From JAVBUY01 sp031552735 (lineage in GTDB: Bacteria; Bacillota; Clostridia; Christensenellales; Aristaeellaceae), in NCBI GenBank assembly GCA_031552735.1, contig JAVBMF010000019.1, positions 1 through 64,000 of the forward strand: a stretch of 64,000 nt of DNA. The letters are read 5' to 3'. A program made the translations under genes and the position numbers. The notes below the pieces were generated by a model. That model was not told where the DNA came from. It worked only from the letters and a program-made list of their open reading frames with translations, and did not search any database. The first letter of the stretch is position 1. Every line of letters starts with the position of its first letter. This document shows, one piece after another, positions 1 to 7,126 of the stretch.

Positions 1-113
1 ACTGCGAACTCTTCACCATTGTAGAAGAAGTAGTCCATGACCTCCAGAAGCAGCGTATTGCCCTCCTCGTCAGAGAATTCGACGATATCGCGTTCTGCCT
101 GGTCCACTGGCAT
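1..113 (-). CDS. DUF1292 family protein (N-terminal part, cut by window edge)
   Basis: The 37 visible residues start MPVDQAERDIVEFSDEEG and continue with a hydrophobic stretch ending in EEFAV, the pattern of the small DUF1292 (YrzB-like) proteins of Bacillota. Their function is unknown. The ATG at 113 directly follows a strong GGAGAGGGGGAG ribosome binding site, and a promoter (173-201) lies upstream. The C-terminus lies outside the window. The family assignment rests on the recognisable N-terminus only. Confidence 0.75.
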   Translation of the reverse strand, partial: MPVDQAERDIVEFSDEEGNTLLLEVMDYFFYNGEEFA

Positions 114-172
114 CTCCCCCTCTCCATGTGAATGGATACCGCTTACGTCTATCCTCTTCACTTCTCGCCCTT

Positions 173-201
173 ATTATACCTCTCATGGCCGGAAAAATCA
201 A
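173..201 (-). promoter_or_regulatory. SigA-type promoter for the DUF1292 gene
   Basis: On the minus strand TTGATT (201-196) and TATAAT (178-173) are separated by exactly 17 bp. They sit 60 bp upstream of the DUF1292 start. No other start codon lies between. Confidence 0.6.
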
Positions 202-255
202 GCCATGAAAACGAAGAATGCAAAACCGTCAAAAAAAGTGTACAATGAAGAGGCG

Positions 256-459
256 CTATTGTTTCTTTTGCAGCGGGATGTAGGAGCCATCCTCCTGCTC
301 GACGCGGACATTTTGCAGCGTCGCCTCCATATTGGCGCGGAACTCGCGCAGATACTGCGCGCGCAGCTCGCGCTGCTCGGTATGCTCGGCTTCGGTCAGG
401 CCGATGGTGCGGCTTTTGCGCGCCAGCTCGTTGATTCGTTCTATTTGCTCGTGCTCCAC
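256..459 (-). CDS. DUF896 family protein (YnzC-like)
   Basis: A 67-residue protein with the core IERINELARKSR followed by a helical region with LRAQYLREFRANME, which is the DUF896/YnzC signature. The family is short, helical and of unknown cytoplasmic function. I chose the GTG at 459 because a GGGGGAGG site lies 8 nt upstream and it gives an N-terminus of about the YnzC length before INEL. An ATG at 516 would add 19 residues with a much weaker ribosome site. It is a single gene between the DUF1292 promoter and the divergent acetyltransferase. Confidence 0.8.
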   Translation of the reverse strand: MEHEQIERINELARKSRTIGLTEAEHTEQRELRAQYLREFRANMEATLQNVRVEQEDGSYIPLQKKQ

Positions 460-623
460 CTGAAAGACCTCCCCCTGTTTTGGGCGACGCGGCGCGCCGA
501 CCACATGATCGGGCATGTTTCTTCTCTTATCGTTTTTCTCTTATTCGTTTTTTTCTAATTCGCCGCCGGATGGGTTGGTTCCTGCCGCGCGCGAAAAAGC
601 AACCGGAAAAGGAGGCCGCATGC

Positions 624-1130
624 ATGGTGCAAGGACGCTGGGTATTCGGCGATCAGGATATCGGTGATGCGCTGGCGGTACGCCGCGCGGTGTTTGTGGA
701 CGAGCAGGGTTTTTCGCCCGATACCGAAGCCGACGCGACGGACGCGATGAGCTGGCACGCGGTGCTGTACGAGAGCGTTCAGCCGGTGGCCACCGGCCGC
801 ATCTATTGGCAGGATGGTGAGTTTCGGCTGGGGCGCATCTGTGTGCTGCACGAAAAGCGCGGCCTAGGCTATGGTGACCTGCTGATGCGTTTGCTGCTGT
901 ATAAGGCGCTGGATCATAGCGCGCGCAGCATCTCGCTGAGCGCGCAAACGCGCGTCGCGCCGTTCTATGCGCGATATGGGTTTGTGCCAATCGGCGAGCT
1001 GTACGATGACGAGGGCGTGCCGCATCAGTTGATGCGCGCGACGCCGGAACAACTGAATCTCGGCAGCCCCTGCCAACAGAGTGGCGGTTGCCCGGGCGGC
1101 TGCGCGGGCTGTGAAAAAAAGCGGCAATAG
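624..1130 (+). CDS. GNAT family N-acetyltransferase with C-terminal cysteine cluster
   Basis: A 168-residue GNAT acetyltransferase, most like the ElaA/YjcF type, expected to transfer acetyl from acetyl-CoA to an amine; the substrate is unknown. Visible family features are ALAVRRAVFVDEQGF near the N-terminus, the acetyl-CoA loop region RICVLHEKRGLGYGDLLM, and the C-terminal FYARYGFVPIG strand. The ATG at 624 has AGGAGG 8 nt upstream; an out-of-frame ATG at 620 overlaps it. The last ~20 residues are unusual: four cysteines in CxxxxxCxxxCxxC with many glycines, which may bind a metal. A strong terminator follows immediately. Confidence 0.85.
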   Translation: MVQGRWVFGDQDIGDALAVRRAVFVDEQGFSPDTEADATDAMSWHAVLYESVQPVATGRIYWQDGEFRLGRICVLHEKRGLGYGDLLMRLLLYKALDHSARSISLSAQTRVAPFYARYGFVPIGELYDDEGVPHQLMRATPEQLNLGSPCQQSGGCPGGCAGCEKKRQ

Positions 1131-1175
1131 AAAAATCCCTCGCTCGCGTCTGACGCGCAGCGAGGGATTTTTTTG
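1131..1175. terminator. Bidirectional rho-independent terminator
   Basis: AAAAATCCCTCGCT pairs with AGCGAGGGATTTTTTT around a GC-rich loop. A-rich and T-rich flanks allow it to serve both the acetyltransferase (plus strand) and the kinase ending at 1182 (minus strand). Confidence 0.85.
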
Positions 1176-1181
1176 TATGCC

Positions 1182-1769
1182 TTAAAACAACTCGGTGGTA
1201 TCAATCACTACGTCGCAGCGCGCCCACACCCCGGTTTCGGTGAGGTATCGCTGCTCCAGCGGAATCCACCGCTGGGCAAAATCCGGCCATTTTTCGTCGC
1301 CCTCGCGCAGACAGATGCGCGCCTGCTGCGCCGTCGGCGCCACGGCCAGCCCCACCGCCGCTTGATACGCGTCGCGCAGCATGGGGTGCAGGCTGTAGGC
1401 GCCCTCGATAATCACCAGCCCGCGCGGCGACACCTGTGGCTGATCAAGACGCTGCCCCGTCGCGCAATCGTAGCGCTGGTAGCGCGCCTTCTGGCCGGCC
1501 ACAAGCGGCCGCATCACCTGCGCAAGAAATCGCTCCACATCCACATTGCCACCCGGCTGCGCCAACCGCTCCGCCGTGCGTAGATCGGGTGGCAGGAAGA
1601 AATCGTCCATGTGCACAACCTGTCCGTCATAACGCGTCGCCAGCTCCGTCGCCAACGCGCTTTTCCCACTGCCGCACTGTCCGTCAATCGCGACCAGCGC
1701 AAAGGGGCGCTGCGCAAGCGTGCGTTCCATCAGCGCGCGCACCGGTGCAAAGGACGGCACGGAAAGCAT
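1182..1769 (-). CDS. Uridine kinase-like P-loop kinase
   Basis: A 195-residue cytoplasmic kinase of the uridine kinase/phosphoribulokinase superfamily. The Walker A motif GQCGSGKS is at residues 30-37, followed by HMDDFFLPP (the substrate-side acidic motif typical of uridine kinase-like proteins) and VIIEGAYSLHP. The true phosphate acceptor cannot be read from the sequence. The start ATG lies 2 nt after the stop of the ECF transporter S component, so the two are probably one transcription unit. That suggests the kinase may trap the imported compound by phosphorylation (inference). Confidence 0.8.
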   Translation of the reverse strand: MLSVPSFAPVRALMERTLAQRPFALVAIDGQCGSGKSALATELATRYDGQVVHMDDFFLPPDLRTAERLAQPGGNVDVERFLAQVMRPLVAGQKARYQRYDCATGQRLDQPQVSPRGLVIIEGAYSLHPMLRDAYQAAVGLAVAPTAQQARICLREGDEKWPDFAQRWIPLEQRYLTETGVWARCDVVIDTTELF

Positions 1770-1771
1770 GC

Positions 1772-2281
1772 TCACGGCAGCGGCACCACCTTCGCGCGCT
1801 GTAGCCCCGCCATGATCAGCGGAATGACGATGATCTGGATCAGCATGCCCGGCCACACCATGACAAAATTGCTGGTCAGCGCCTTCGCCAGCACGAAAGA
1901 AGCGCTGCCCGTCAGCAGGAATCCCGCCACGATGCTGACCGCGCGTCCGGCGACCATCGCGATAAGCAGCGCGGGCACAAAATGCATGCGCCGTGAGGCA
2001 AGCGCGGTCACCAGCCCATAGGTGGCTAGTTCCAGCATCATGGCCACACCGGTGGGGTATAGCACCGGCATGCCGGTCAGCATGCTGGACAGAAGCGGCA
2101 CGATCAGGCCGCACAGCGCGCCATACGGCAGCCCGCAAATCAGGCCGCACAGCAACACCGGGATGTGCATGGGCAAAAATGTCCAGCCTAGGTTAAAGAA
2201 ATGAAAGATCACCGGCAGCAGCACGCCCGCAGCGGTAAAGAGCGCCGCCAACACCAAGCGCAGGACTTGTCCTTTTTTCAT
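1772..2281 (-). CDS. ECF transporter S component (substrate-binding membrane subunit)
   Basis: A 169-residue membrane protein with about five to six hydrophobic segments. It has the LPMHIPVLLCGLICG and PLLSSMLTGMP stretches seen in vitamin-type ECF S components of Clostridia. Such proteins bind a vitamin or related micronutrient and work with the shared EcfA/A'/T module, which is not in this window. The ATG at 2281 follows GGAGG with good spacing; an ORF extension to 2323 has no ribosome site. It is transcribed with the downstream kinase from the promoter at 2417-2446. The substrate is unassigned. Confidence 0.8.
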   Translation of the reverse strand: MKKGQVLRLVLAALFTAAGVLLPVIFHFFNLGWTFLPMHIPVLLCGLICGLPYGALCGLIVPLLSSMLTGMPVLYPTGVAMMLELATYGLVTALASRRMHFVPALLIAMVAGRAVSIVAGFLLTGSASFVLAKALTSNFVMVWPGMLIQIIVIPLIMAGLQRAKVVPLP

Positions 2282-2416
2282 GGGTTTGCCTCCAATTTTG
2301 TTGATCCAAAAGAAAAATGCCACGAAGCACGGCCTGCTTTGCGCGGGCCTATGCCTTCATGGCATATGTGTTGCTCGATAGCGTGGGGTTTCTGTGCGCC
2401 TTCATGGCGCAGGGGC

Positions 2417-2446
2417 AGTATAGCACGCGCCTAAAACGCCTGTCAA
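2417..2446 (-). promoter_or_regulatory. SigA-type promoter for the ECF-kinase unit
   Basis: On the minus strand a perfect TTGACA (2446-2441) is 18 bp from TATACT (2422-2417). It overlaps the last codon of the DUF3842 gene and gives the ECF S component and kinase their own transcript. Confidence 0.7.
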
Positions 2447-2853
2447 GCGCCGAGCAGGACCGCCACCTCTTCTACCGCGACGGTCACATAGGCAGCCATC
2501 GGCTTGTCCGCCACACCGGCCACACGTACATGGCATTTGCTGATCGGCACCAGCACCTTTGGCGCGGTGGCCGCGCATACCGCCTGCGCCATCACCGGGC
2601 TGATCTCGCCATGCATGGCATGCGCCAGCACAACGCCCAGCGCGCCAACGATCACATCGGCTCGCGCGGCATTATAACACACGGCGCTTTCTCCGGTTGC
2701 GCCAATGTGCGCGCCGCCTTTGAGCATGTTGGCGGTAGCCGCGCTGTTTGTGCCCACCGCCAGTACCTCGGCCCCGGGCAGACGCGCGCGCAGCTGCTCT
2801 GTCAATGCGCGCCCCAATCCGCCGCCCTGTCCGTCGATTACCACGATCCTCAC
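2443..2853 (-). CDS. DUF3842 family protein
   Basis: A 136-residue protein beginning MRIVVIDGQGGGLGRAL, a glycine-rich nucleotide-binding-like strand and loop. It also has NMLKGGAHIGATGESAV and SKCHVRVAGV, the hallmarks of DUF3842. The function is unknown and no membrane segment is present. The GTG start at 2853 has GGGAGG 7 nt upstream and overlaps the stop of the preceding acetyltransferase by four bases (GTGA), so translation is probably coupled. Confidence 0.85.
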   Translation of the reverse strand: MRIVVIDGQGGGLGRALTEQLRARLPGAEVLAVGTNSAATANMLKGGAHIGATGESAVCYNAARADVIVGALGVVLAHAMHGEISPVMAQAVCAATAPKVLVPISKCHVRVAGVADKPMAAYVTVAVEEVAVLLGA

Positions 2854-3449
2854 GCCTGATCCTCCCGTTTTATTGTCGCTTTTGTCAGTACGCGCGCTAG
2901 CCAATCCGCATCCAGCGCGCCTATCTCCTTGATTGGTTCTGGCGCATCGTCATGCGCACGCAGTGTTCGCACATAGTCGGTGCAATCGCGCCACGCGCCC
3001 AGCTTATAGCCGGTTTGACAAAACGTCCCCACCGGCACAAACCCGTGTTTGGCGTGGAAGCGCTCGCTCTTCTCATTGGGCACGCAAATGCGCGCATAGA
3101 CATTGTAGAAGCCTTGCTCGGTCAGGATCGCGCACAGACAATCGTATAACCGCGCCGCGATACCCCGGCCATGGTACACCTCGCGCACATACACCGATAC
3201 GCCAACGTTGTAGCAGTATGCCTCGCGCTCGGCATGCCTGCCCGCATAGGCAAAGCCGACGATGTGTCCGTCGATTTCGTAGACAAGGTACGGATGTGTC
3301 GCGGTTAGCCTCGCCACGCGCTGGCGGAACACCTCGTCGGTCGGCACGGTCAGCTCGAAAGAGACGACCGTATTTGCCACATAGGGCGCGTAGATATCGA
3401 GGAGCGTGCCGCTGTCGTCAACCGTCGCCAGCCGGATTCGGTGCGCCAT
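2850..3449 (-). CDS. GNAT N-acetyltransferase, phosphinothricin acetyltransferase-like
   Basis: A 199-residue GNAT protein with IRLATVDDSGTLLDIYAPYV at the start, VGFAYAGRHAEREAY, the acetyl-CoA loop HGRGIAARLY and the closing FHAKHGFVPVGTF. This is the order seen in the PAT/Bar-like subfamily that acetylates small amino compounds. The physiological substrate is unknown. The start ATG follows AAGGGGG. It is the first gene of a two-gene unit with the DUF3842 gene. Confidence 0.85.
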   Translation of the reverse strand: MAHRIRLATVDDSGTLLDIYAPYVANTVVSFELTVPTDEVFRQRVARLTATHPYLVYEIDGHIVGFAYAGRHAEREAYCYNVGVSVYVREVYHGRGIAARLYDCLCAILTEQGFYNVYARICVPNEKSERFHAKHGFVPVGTFCQTGYKLGAWRDCTDYVRTLRAHDDAPEPIKEIGALDADWLARVLTKATIKREDQA

Positions 3450-3517
3450 GACCGTTTCCCCCTTCTCGCATCTGTGCGCCTATCGTACAGCAAACGCCGC
3501 CATTGCGCAACCGCAAG

Positions 3518-3549
3518 CAAAACCACGCGCTGTTTTGCGCGTGGTTTTG
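3518..3549. terminator. Bidirectional terminator hairpin
   Basis: AAAACCACGCGC pairs perfectly with GCGCGTGGTTTT across a short loop. It lies between the end of the peptidoglycan-binding gene (3613) and the start of the acetyltransferase (3449). A second palindrome, CCCCGACGCG/CGCGTCGGGG at 3578-3597, lies closer to the stop and lacks a T run. Confidence 0.75.
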
Positions 3550-3612
3550 TGGTTGTGTCCTTTGTGGACGGCATGAACCCCGACGCGCGCGTCGGGGCAT
3601 TGTGCCCTCCTG

Positions 3613-4488
3613 TCAGTCGTTGCCACCGCTATAGCTACTGCCCCGGGCGGCCAGCGCCTTGGAGCTAAAGAGCATGGATTGTGTATCCTGCCCGGCGATA
3701 CCATCCACCCACTGTCCGTTACGATCCTGGAAGTCGCGCACCGCTTCTTCTGTTTCATAGTCGAACGAACCGGAAGCCGTGCCACCCAGATAGCCCAGCT
3801 CAATCAGCCGATTTTGCAGGCGCTTGACGTCGCTGCCCGATGAGCCCGACTGCAAATAGCGGTAGTCGGTGGCCTCCGACGCGACATAGGTTCTGGGCTT
3901 GGGCATTGAGGTCGCTCTGGAGGTATTGCCGCTGCTGCTGCCGCTGCCCGACGAGCTGCCGCTCGGCTTGGACTTCGCGCTATCCGAATTTAGTTTTTTC
4001 AACGTTGCCGGGCCCGCTACGCCGTCGCCGGTCAGCCCATTGGCTTTTTGAAAGGCAATCAGTGCCGATTCGGTCGCCTCGCCAAAGTCGCCGTCCGCCG
4101 AACCGCTCAGGTATTTCAGCTCGCGCAGGCGCCGCTGGATTGCGCGTACCTCGTCGCCTTGCGCGCCGCGCTTCAACACACCACCGGAGGTCGGCGCAGG
4201 TGTTTCCACAATAAAGCCGGGCAGCGGCGTCCATACCGACGTGACCACCGCCGGAGCGGCTGTCACCGTCGAAACCACGGGATCGGGCGCCGGGGTTTTT
4301 GCCGCCGGGGGGTTGGTTGGCTGCGCCACGCCGTTATAGGGAAGAAACGTGGCCATGGCCAACGTCTGGTTCGCGTTTTGCGCATTGCGCGTCATTGTAT
4401 ATAGCACCAGCGCAAGCACGCTGCCCAGCAGGAGCAACAGCACCATATACGCCTTGTTGATGGTTGCGCGCCGTCTTCTTCTCGCCAT
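3613..4488 (-). CDS. Membrane-anchored protein with two peptidoglycan-binding domains
   Basis: A 291-residue protein with a basic N-terminus (MARRRRRA), one membrane segment at about residues 14-30, and a proline/alanine-rich linker. It then has a PG_binding_1 domain (about 102-165; GDEVRAIQRRLRELKYLSG), a serine/glycine linker and a second PG_binding_1 domain (about 208-275; SDVKRLQNRLIELGYLGG). This topology puts both domains outside the cell, where they would hold the protein to the wall. No catalytic domain is present, so it is a wall-binding structural or adaptor protein. AAAGGAG lies 9 nt upstream of the ATG. Confidence 0.85.
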   Translation of the reverse strand: MARRRRRATINKAYMVLLLLLGSVLALVLYTMTRNAQNANQTLAMATFLPYNGVAQPTNPPAAKTPAPDPVVSTVTAAPAVVTSVWTPLPGFIVETPAPTSGGVLKRGAQGDEVRAIQRRLRELKYLSGSADGDFGEATESALIAFQKANGLTGDGVAGPATLKKLNSDSAKSKPSGSSSGSGSSSGNTSRATSMPKPRTYVASEATDYRYLQSGSSGSDVKRLQNRLIELGYLGGTASGSFDYETEEAVRDFQDRNGQWVDGIAGQDTQSMLFSSKALAARGSSYSGGND

Positions 4489-4805
4489 CGTTGGGTGCTC
4501 CTTTCATCAGTTGATTTTTTCGCGTATGTTTATCATGGACAGACTGCCCGCTTGTCATACGGTTGCATACAGACCTGTCTAATAACATTACGAAATAGAA
4601 GCCCATTTTCCTTCCCAAATAAATAAAAAAGTAATAATTTTGCAAAAAAAGGCCCGCTGGGCAAGGTTTGTGCGCCCATCGTTTCCCGCAACGCCGTCCT
4701 CTCGATTATAATGGTGCCAAAGCGCGCACCGAAAATCTTTTGTGCCATGGTGATAATTTGTTCGTCATTGCGGTCTGATCAGCGACACCCAAACCTCTCC
4801 AAGCA
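4489..4805. other. Intergenic region without a supported gene
   Basis: About 320 bp, AT-richer than the flanks. On the minus strand a TATAAT (4710-4705) precedes a short GCCC/GGGC hairpin with a run of seven T residues near 4650. This could be a very short transcript or a remnant, but the -35 element is poor. An open frame of 71 codons across the region has no ribosome site and no recognisable domain. Confidence 0.4.
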
Positions 4806-4839
4806 CAACAAGAGCCGCCCTGTCAAGCGGCTCTTGTTG
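4806..4839 (-). terminator. Terminator hairpin after tRNA-Arg
   Basis: CAACAAGAGCCGC pairs with GCGGCTCTTGTTG, a 13-bp stem with an eight-base loop, located 23 bp beyond the 3' end of the tRNA gene. The T tract is weak. Confidence 0.6.
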
Positions 4840-4862
4840 TATGGATACGCATTCGTATTTGG

Positions 4863-4936
4863 CGCGCCTAGCGAGATTCGAACTCACGGCCTTCCGCTTA
4901 GGAGGCGGACGCTCTATCCTGCTGAGCTATAGGCGC
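4863..4936 (-). tRNA. tRNA-Arg (anticodon CCT)
   Basis: The 74-nt cloverleaf can be drawn completely. The acceptor stem is GCGCCTA/TAGGCGC, the D arm GCTC...GAGC, the anticodon stem TCCGC/GCGGA with loop CTCCTAA (anticodon CCT, reads AGG), and the T arm GTGAG-TTCGAAT-CTCGC. The 3' CCA is not encoded. A terminator hairpin follows. Confidence 0.97.
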
Positions 4937-4976
4937 ACAAGGCGGGCGCGTGCCCGCCAAAGTGGGTTATCAGTCG

Positions 4977-6053
4977 TCAATCACCAAAGCTGATGCCCAT
5001 CGCGCGCGCAGCGGTGACGGTTTCGCCGCCCGGCTGCACAAACTTGGTCTTGCCCGCGACTTCGCTGAGCGGGTTGTGGCCGACCGTGCTGCCGATCATC
5101 GCCACCGACATGCCATAGATGTCGTCGCGAATCAATTCGGCGGCATGCACGCCAAAGCGGGTGGCCAGCACACGGTCATACGCCGAGGGGCTGCCGCCGC
5201 GCTGCACATGGCCGGGGATGACCACGCGCGCCTCCACACCACAAAGCTGCTCAAGTTCCGAAGCAATGCGCTGGGAAATCGTCGTGAAACGCTGATCCTC
5301 GCGATATTGCGTGCGCTCTTTTTTCTTCAGATTAGCCTCGATGCGGTTCATCGCGCCCTCGGCCACCGCAATGATGGAGAAATTCTTTTTGTTTTTCGCG
5401 CGCTCCTCGACCTTTTTGGCCACCTTTTCGATGTCGTAGGGAATCTCGGGCAGCAGGATGACATCGGCGCCACCAGCCAAACCGGAATACAACGTCAGCC
5501 AACCGGCCTTGTTGCCCATGATCTCGATCACCATGCAGCGCCCATGGCTGGCAGCGGTGGTGTGGATGCGATCAATGACATCGGTGGCGATGTCCACCGC
5601 GGTATGGAAGCCAAAGGTCACATCGGTGCCAAAAATATCATTGTCAATGGTCTTGGGCAGGCCGATGACATTCAGGCCCTCCTCGCTAAGCATGTTGGCG
5701 GTCTTGTGCGTGCCGTTGCCGCCCAGCGTCACCAGACAGTCCAGCCTCAGGTCACGATAGGTCTTTTTCATGGCCTCGACCTTATCCACATTGTCCTCGC
5801 CGACCACGCGCATCTGCGAGAACGGACGGCGCGACGTACCCAGGATGGTGCCGCCCAGCGTTAAAATGCCGGACAGCTCGCGCTTCTCGATGACGCGGCT
5901 CTCGTTCTCAATCAGGCCACGATAGCCATCGACAATGCCGACCAGCTCCATATCGAACATTTCGAACGACGCGCGCGCCACGCCGCGAATGGCGGCGTTC
6001 AGGCCAGGGCAGTCTCCGCCGCTGGTCAACAGACCGATGCGCTTTTTCGTCAT
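4977..6053 (-). CDS. pfkA: 6-phosphofructokinase (ATP-dependent, group III)
   Basis: A 358-residue phosphofructokinase that phosphorylates fructose 6-phosphate in glycolysis. TSGGDCPGLN is at residues 10-19, GGNGT at 111-115, PKTIDND at 133-139, and MGNKAGW and PGHVQRGG follow. The glycine in GGNGT is the mark of ATP use, while the lysine in PKTIDND is shared with PPi-dependent enzymes. This combination is known in 'group III' ATP-PFKs, so ATP is the likely donor but PPi use cannot be fully excluded. The ATG at 6053 has GGAGGGG upstream; a TTG 18 nt earlier lies on the ribosome site itself. Confidence 0.93.
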   Translation of the reverse strand: MTKKRIGLLTSGGDCPGLNAAIRGVARASFEMFDMELVGIVDGYRGLIENESRVIEKRELSGILTLGGTILGTSRRPFSQMRVVGEDNVDKVEAMKKTYRDLRLDCLVTLGGNGTHKTANMLSEEGLNVIGLPKTIDNDIFGTDVTFGFHTAVDIATDVIDRIHTTAASHGRCMVIEIMGNKAGWLTLYSGLAGGADVILLPEIPYDIEKVAKKVEERAKNKKNFSIIAVAEGAMNRIEANLKKKERTQYREDQRFTTISQRIASELEQLCGVEARVVIPGHVQRGGSPSAYDRVLATRFGVHAAELIRDDIYGMSVAMIGSTVGHNPLSEVAGKTKFVQPGGETVTAARAMGISFGD

Positions 6054-6127
6054 GCGATCCCCTCCAGACAATCCAAGATTTCCTCGCTTCTATTGTAGCA
6101 CGACCGCGTCGCGCAAAAAAGCGTTTT

Positions 6128-7105
6128 TTATGGTTCGGTCGGCGCGTCCTCGCCGCACACTTTCGATCCCGGGATGCGGTAAAGCTGGCGATTGTCCAGC
6201 CCCCACACCTTGTCGGAAAAGCCGCCCTGCAACGCGCGCGCCAGCGCCTCGTTCATCTCGTACAGGCGCGCATCCAGCGTGTCGAGCGTGTGGAGCACCT
6301 CCGCCTCCGGGAATTTGGGTGCAACCGGGCTGCCAAAATCGGGGATGCCGTGATGCGACAACACCATGTGCTGCATGATCTGGATGGTCGCGGCGTCCAC
6401 GCCGGCGGCATCGCCCGCCAACTGAATGTCCACCACCCCGCGCACAATGTGGCCAATCAGCTTGCCATCGGTGGTGTAGTCGGTCACGCCGCCCAGGTCG
6501 TCGGCTTCCATCTCGGTCAGCTTGCCTAGGTCGTGGATGATCACGCCCGCCAGCAGCAGGTCGGCATTCAGATAATCATACACGCCCAGCAGCGCCTTCG
6601 CCGCTTTGAGCATAGTGGTCACATGATACAGCAGGCCGCCGCGATGCGCATGATGCATCTGCTTGGCTGCGGGGAAGAGCAGCAGCTTTTCCCCCGCACG
6701 CTCGATGAGCGCACGCGTCAGTTTGGCTAGGTTGTCGTCGGTCATGCCATCAATGGTTTCGGTTACCTCGGCCATCATTTGCTCTGGCTCGTGCGGCGCG
6801 CTGGGCACCAGCAGCGCCAGGTCGATGATATCGTCCGGCTCGGCGACGCGGATCTTCTCCACCCGCAGCTGGATGCGCCCCAGAAATTCGTTGCCGGTGG
6901 CGCGCACCTTGACCACGCTGCCTGCCGGTGGCGGCGTCACGGTGCCGTCCCACATCTTGGCGCTGATGTTGCCGGAGCGATCGCCCAGTGTCATGTCCAG
7001 ATAGCCTTTTCCGGCATTGGACATGCGCTGCTCCGCAGTGCGCACCAACAGAAAGCCCTCGAATTTTTCGTCCTTTTGCAGCGCGGCAACGGTGGTTTCG
7101 TTCAT
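6128..7105 (-). CDS. yhaM: 3'-5' exoribonuclease YhaM-like (OB fold + HD domain)
   Basis: A 325-residue protein with an N-terminal OB-fold nucleic-acid-binding domain (about 12-95; LDMTLGDRSGNISAKMWDG) and a C-terminal HD domain (about 140-300). The HD domain has HRGGLLYHV near 154-162 and the metal pair H191-D192 in IIHDLGK. This is the YhaM/CMP-binding-factor family, which trims RNA and single-stranded DNA from the 3' end. GGAGG lies 7 nt before the ATG. Only 21 bp separate it from the helicase gene upstream, so the two probably form an RNA-processing unit. Confidence 0.9.
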   Translation of the reverse strand: MNETTVAALQKDEKFEGFLLVRTAEQRMSNAGKGYLDMTLGDRSGNISAKMWDGTVTPPPAGSVVKVRATGNEFLGRIQLRVEKIRVAEPDDIIDLALLVPSAPHEPEQMMAEVTETIDGMTDDNLAKLTRALIERAGEKLLLFPAAKQMHHAHRGGLLYHVTTMLKAAKALLGVYDYLNADLLLAGVIIHDLGKLTEMEADDLGGVTDYTTDGKLIGHIVRGVVDIQLAGDAAGVDAATIQIMQHMVLSHHGIPDFGSPVAPKFPEAEVLHTLDTLDARLYEMNEALARALQGGFSDKVWGLDNRQLYRIPGSKVCGEDAPTEP

Positions 7106-7126
7106 GCTGTGCCCTCCTCAAGGATA

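Noticed and set aside
3578..3597. CCCCGACGCG/CGCGTCGGGG palindrome as a terminator
   Set aside because: It lacks a T run on either strand; the hairpin at 3518-3549 is the better terminator.
4533..4748. A 71-codon minus-strand frame in the gap before the tRNA
   Set aside because: No ribosome site, no family resemblance and atypical composition; kept only as an intergenic note.
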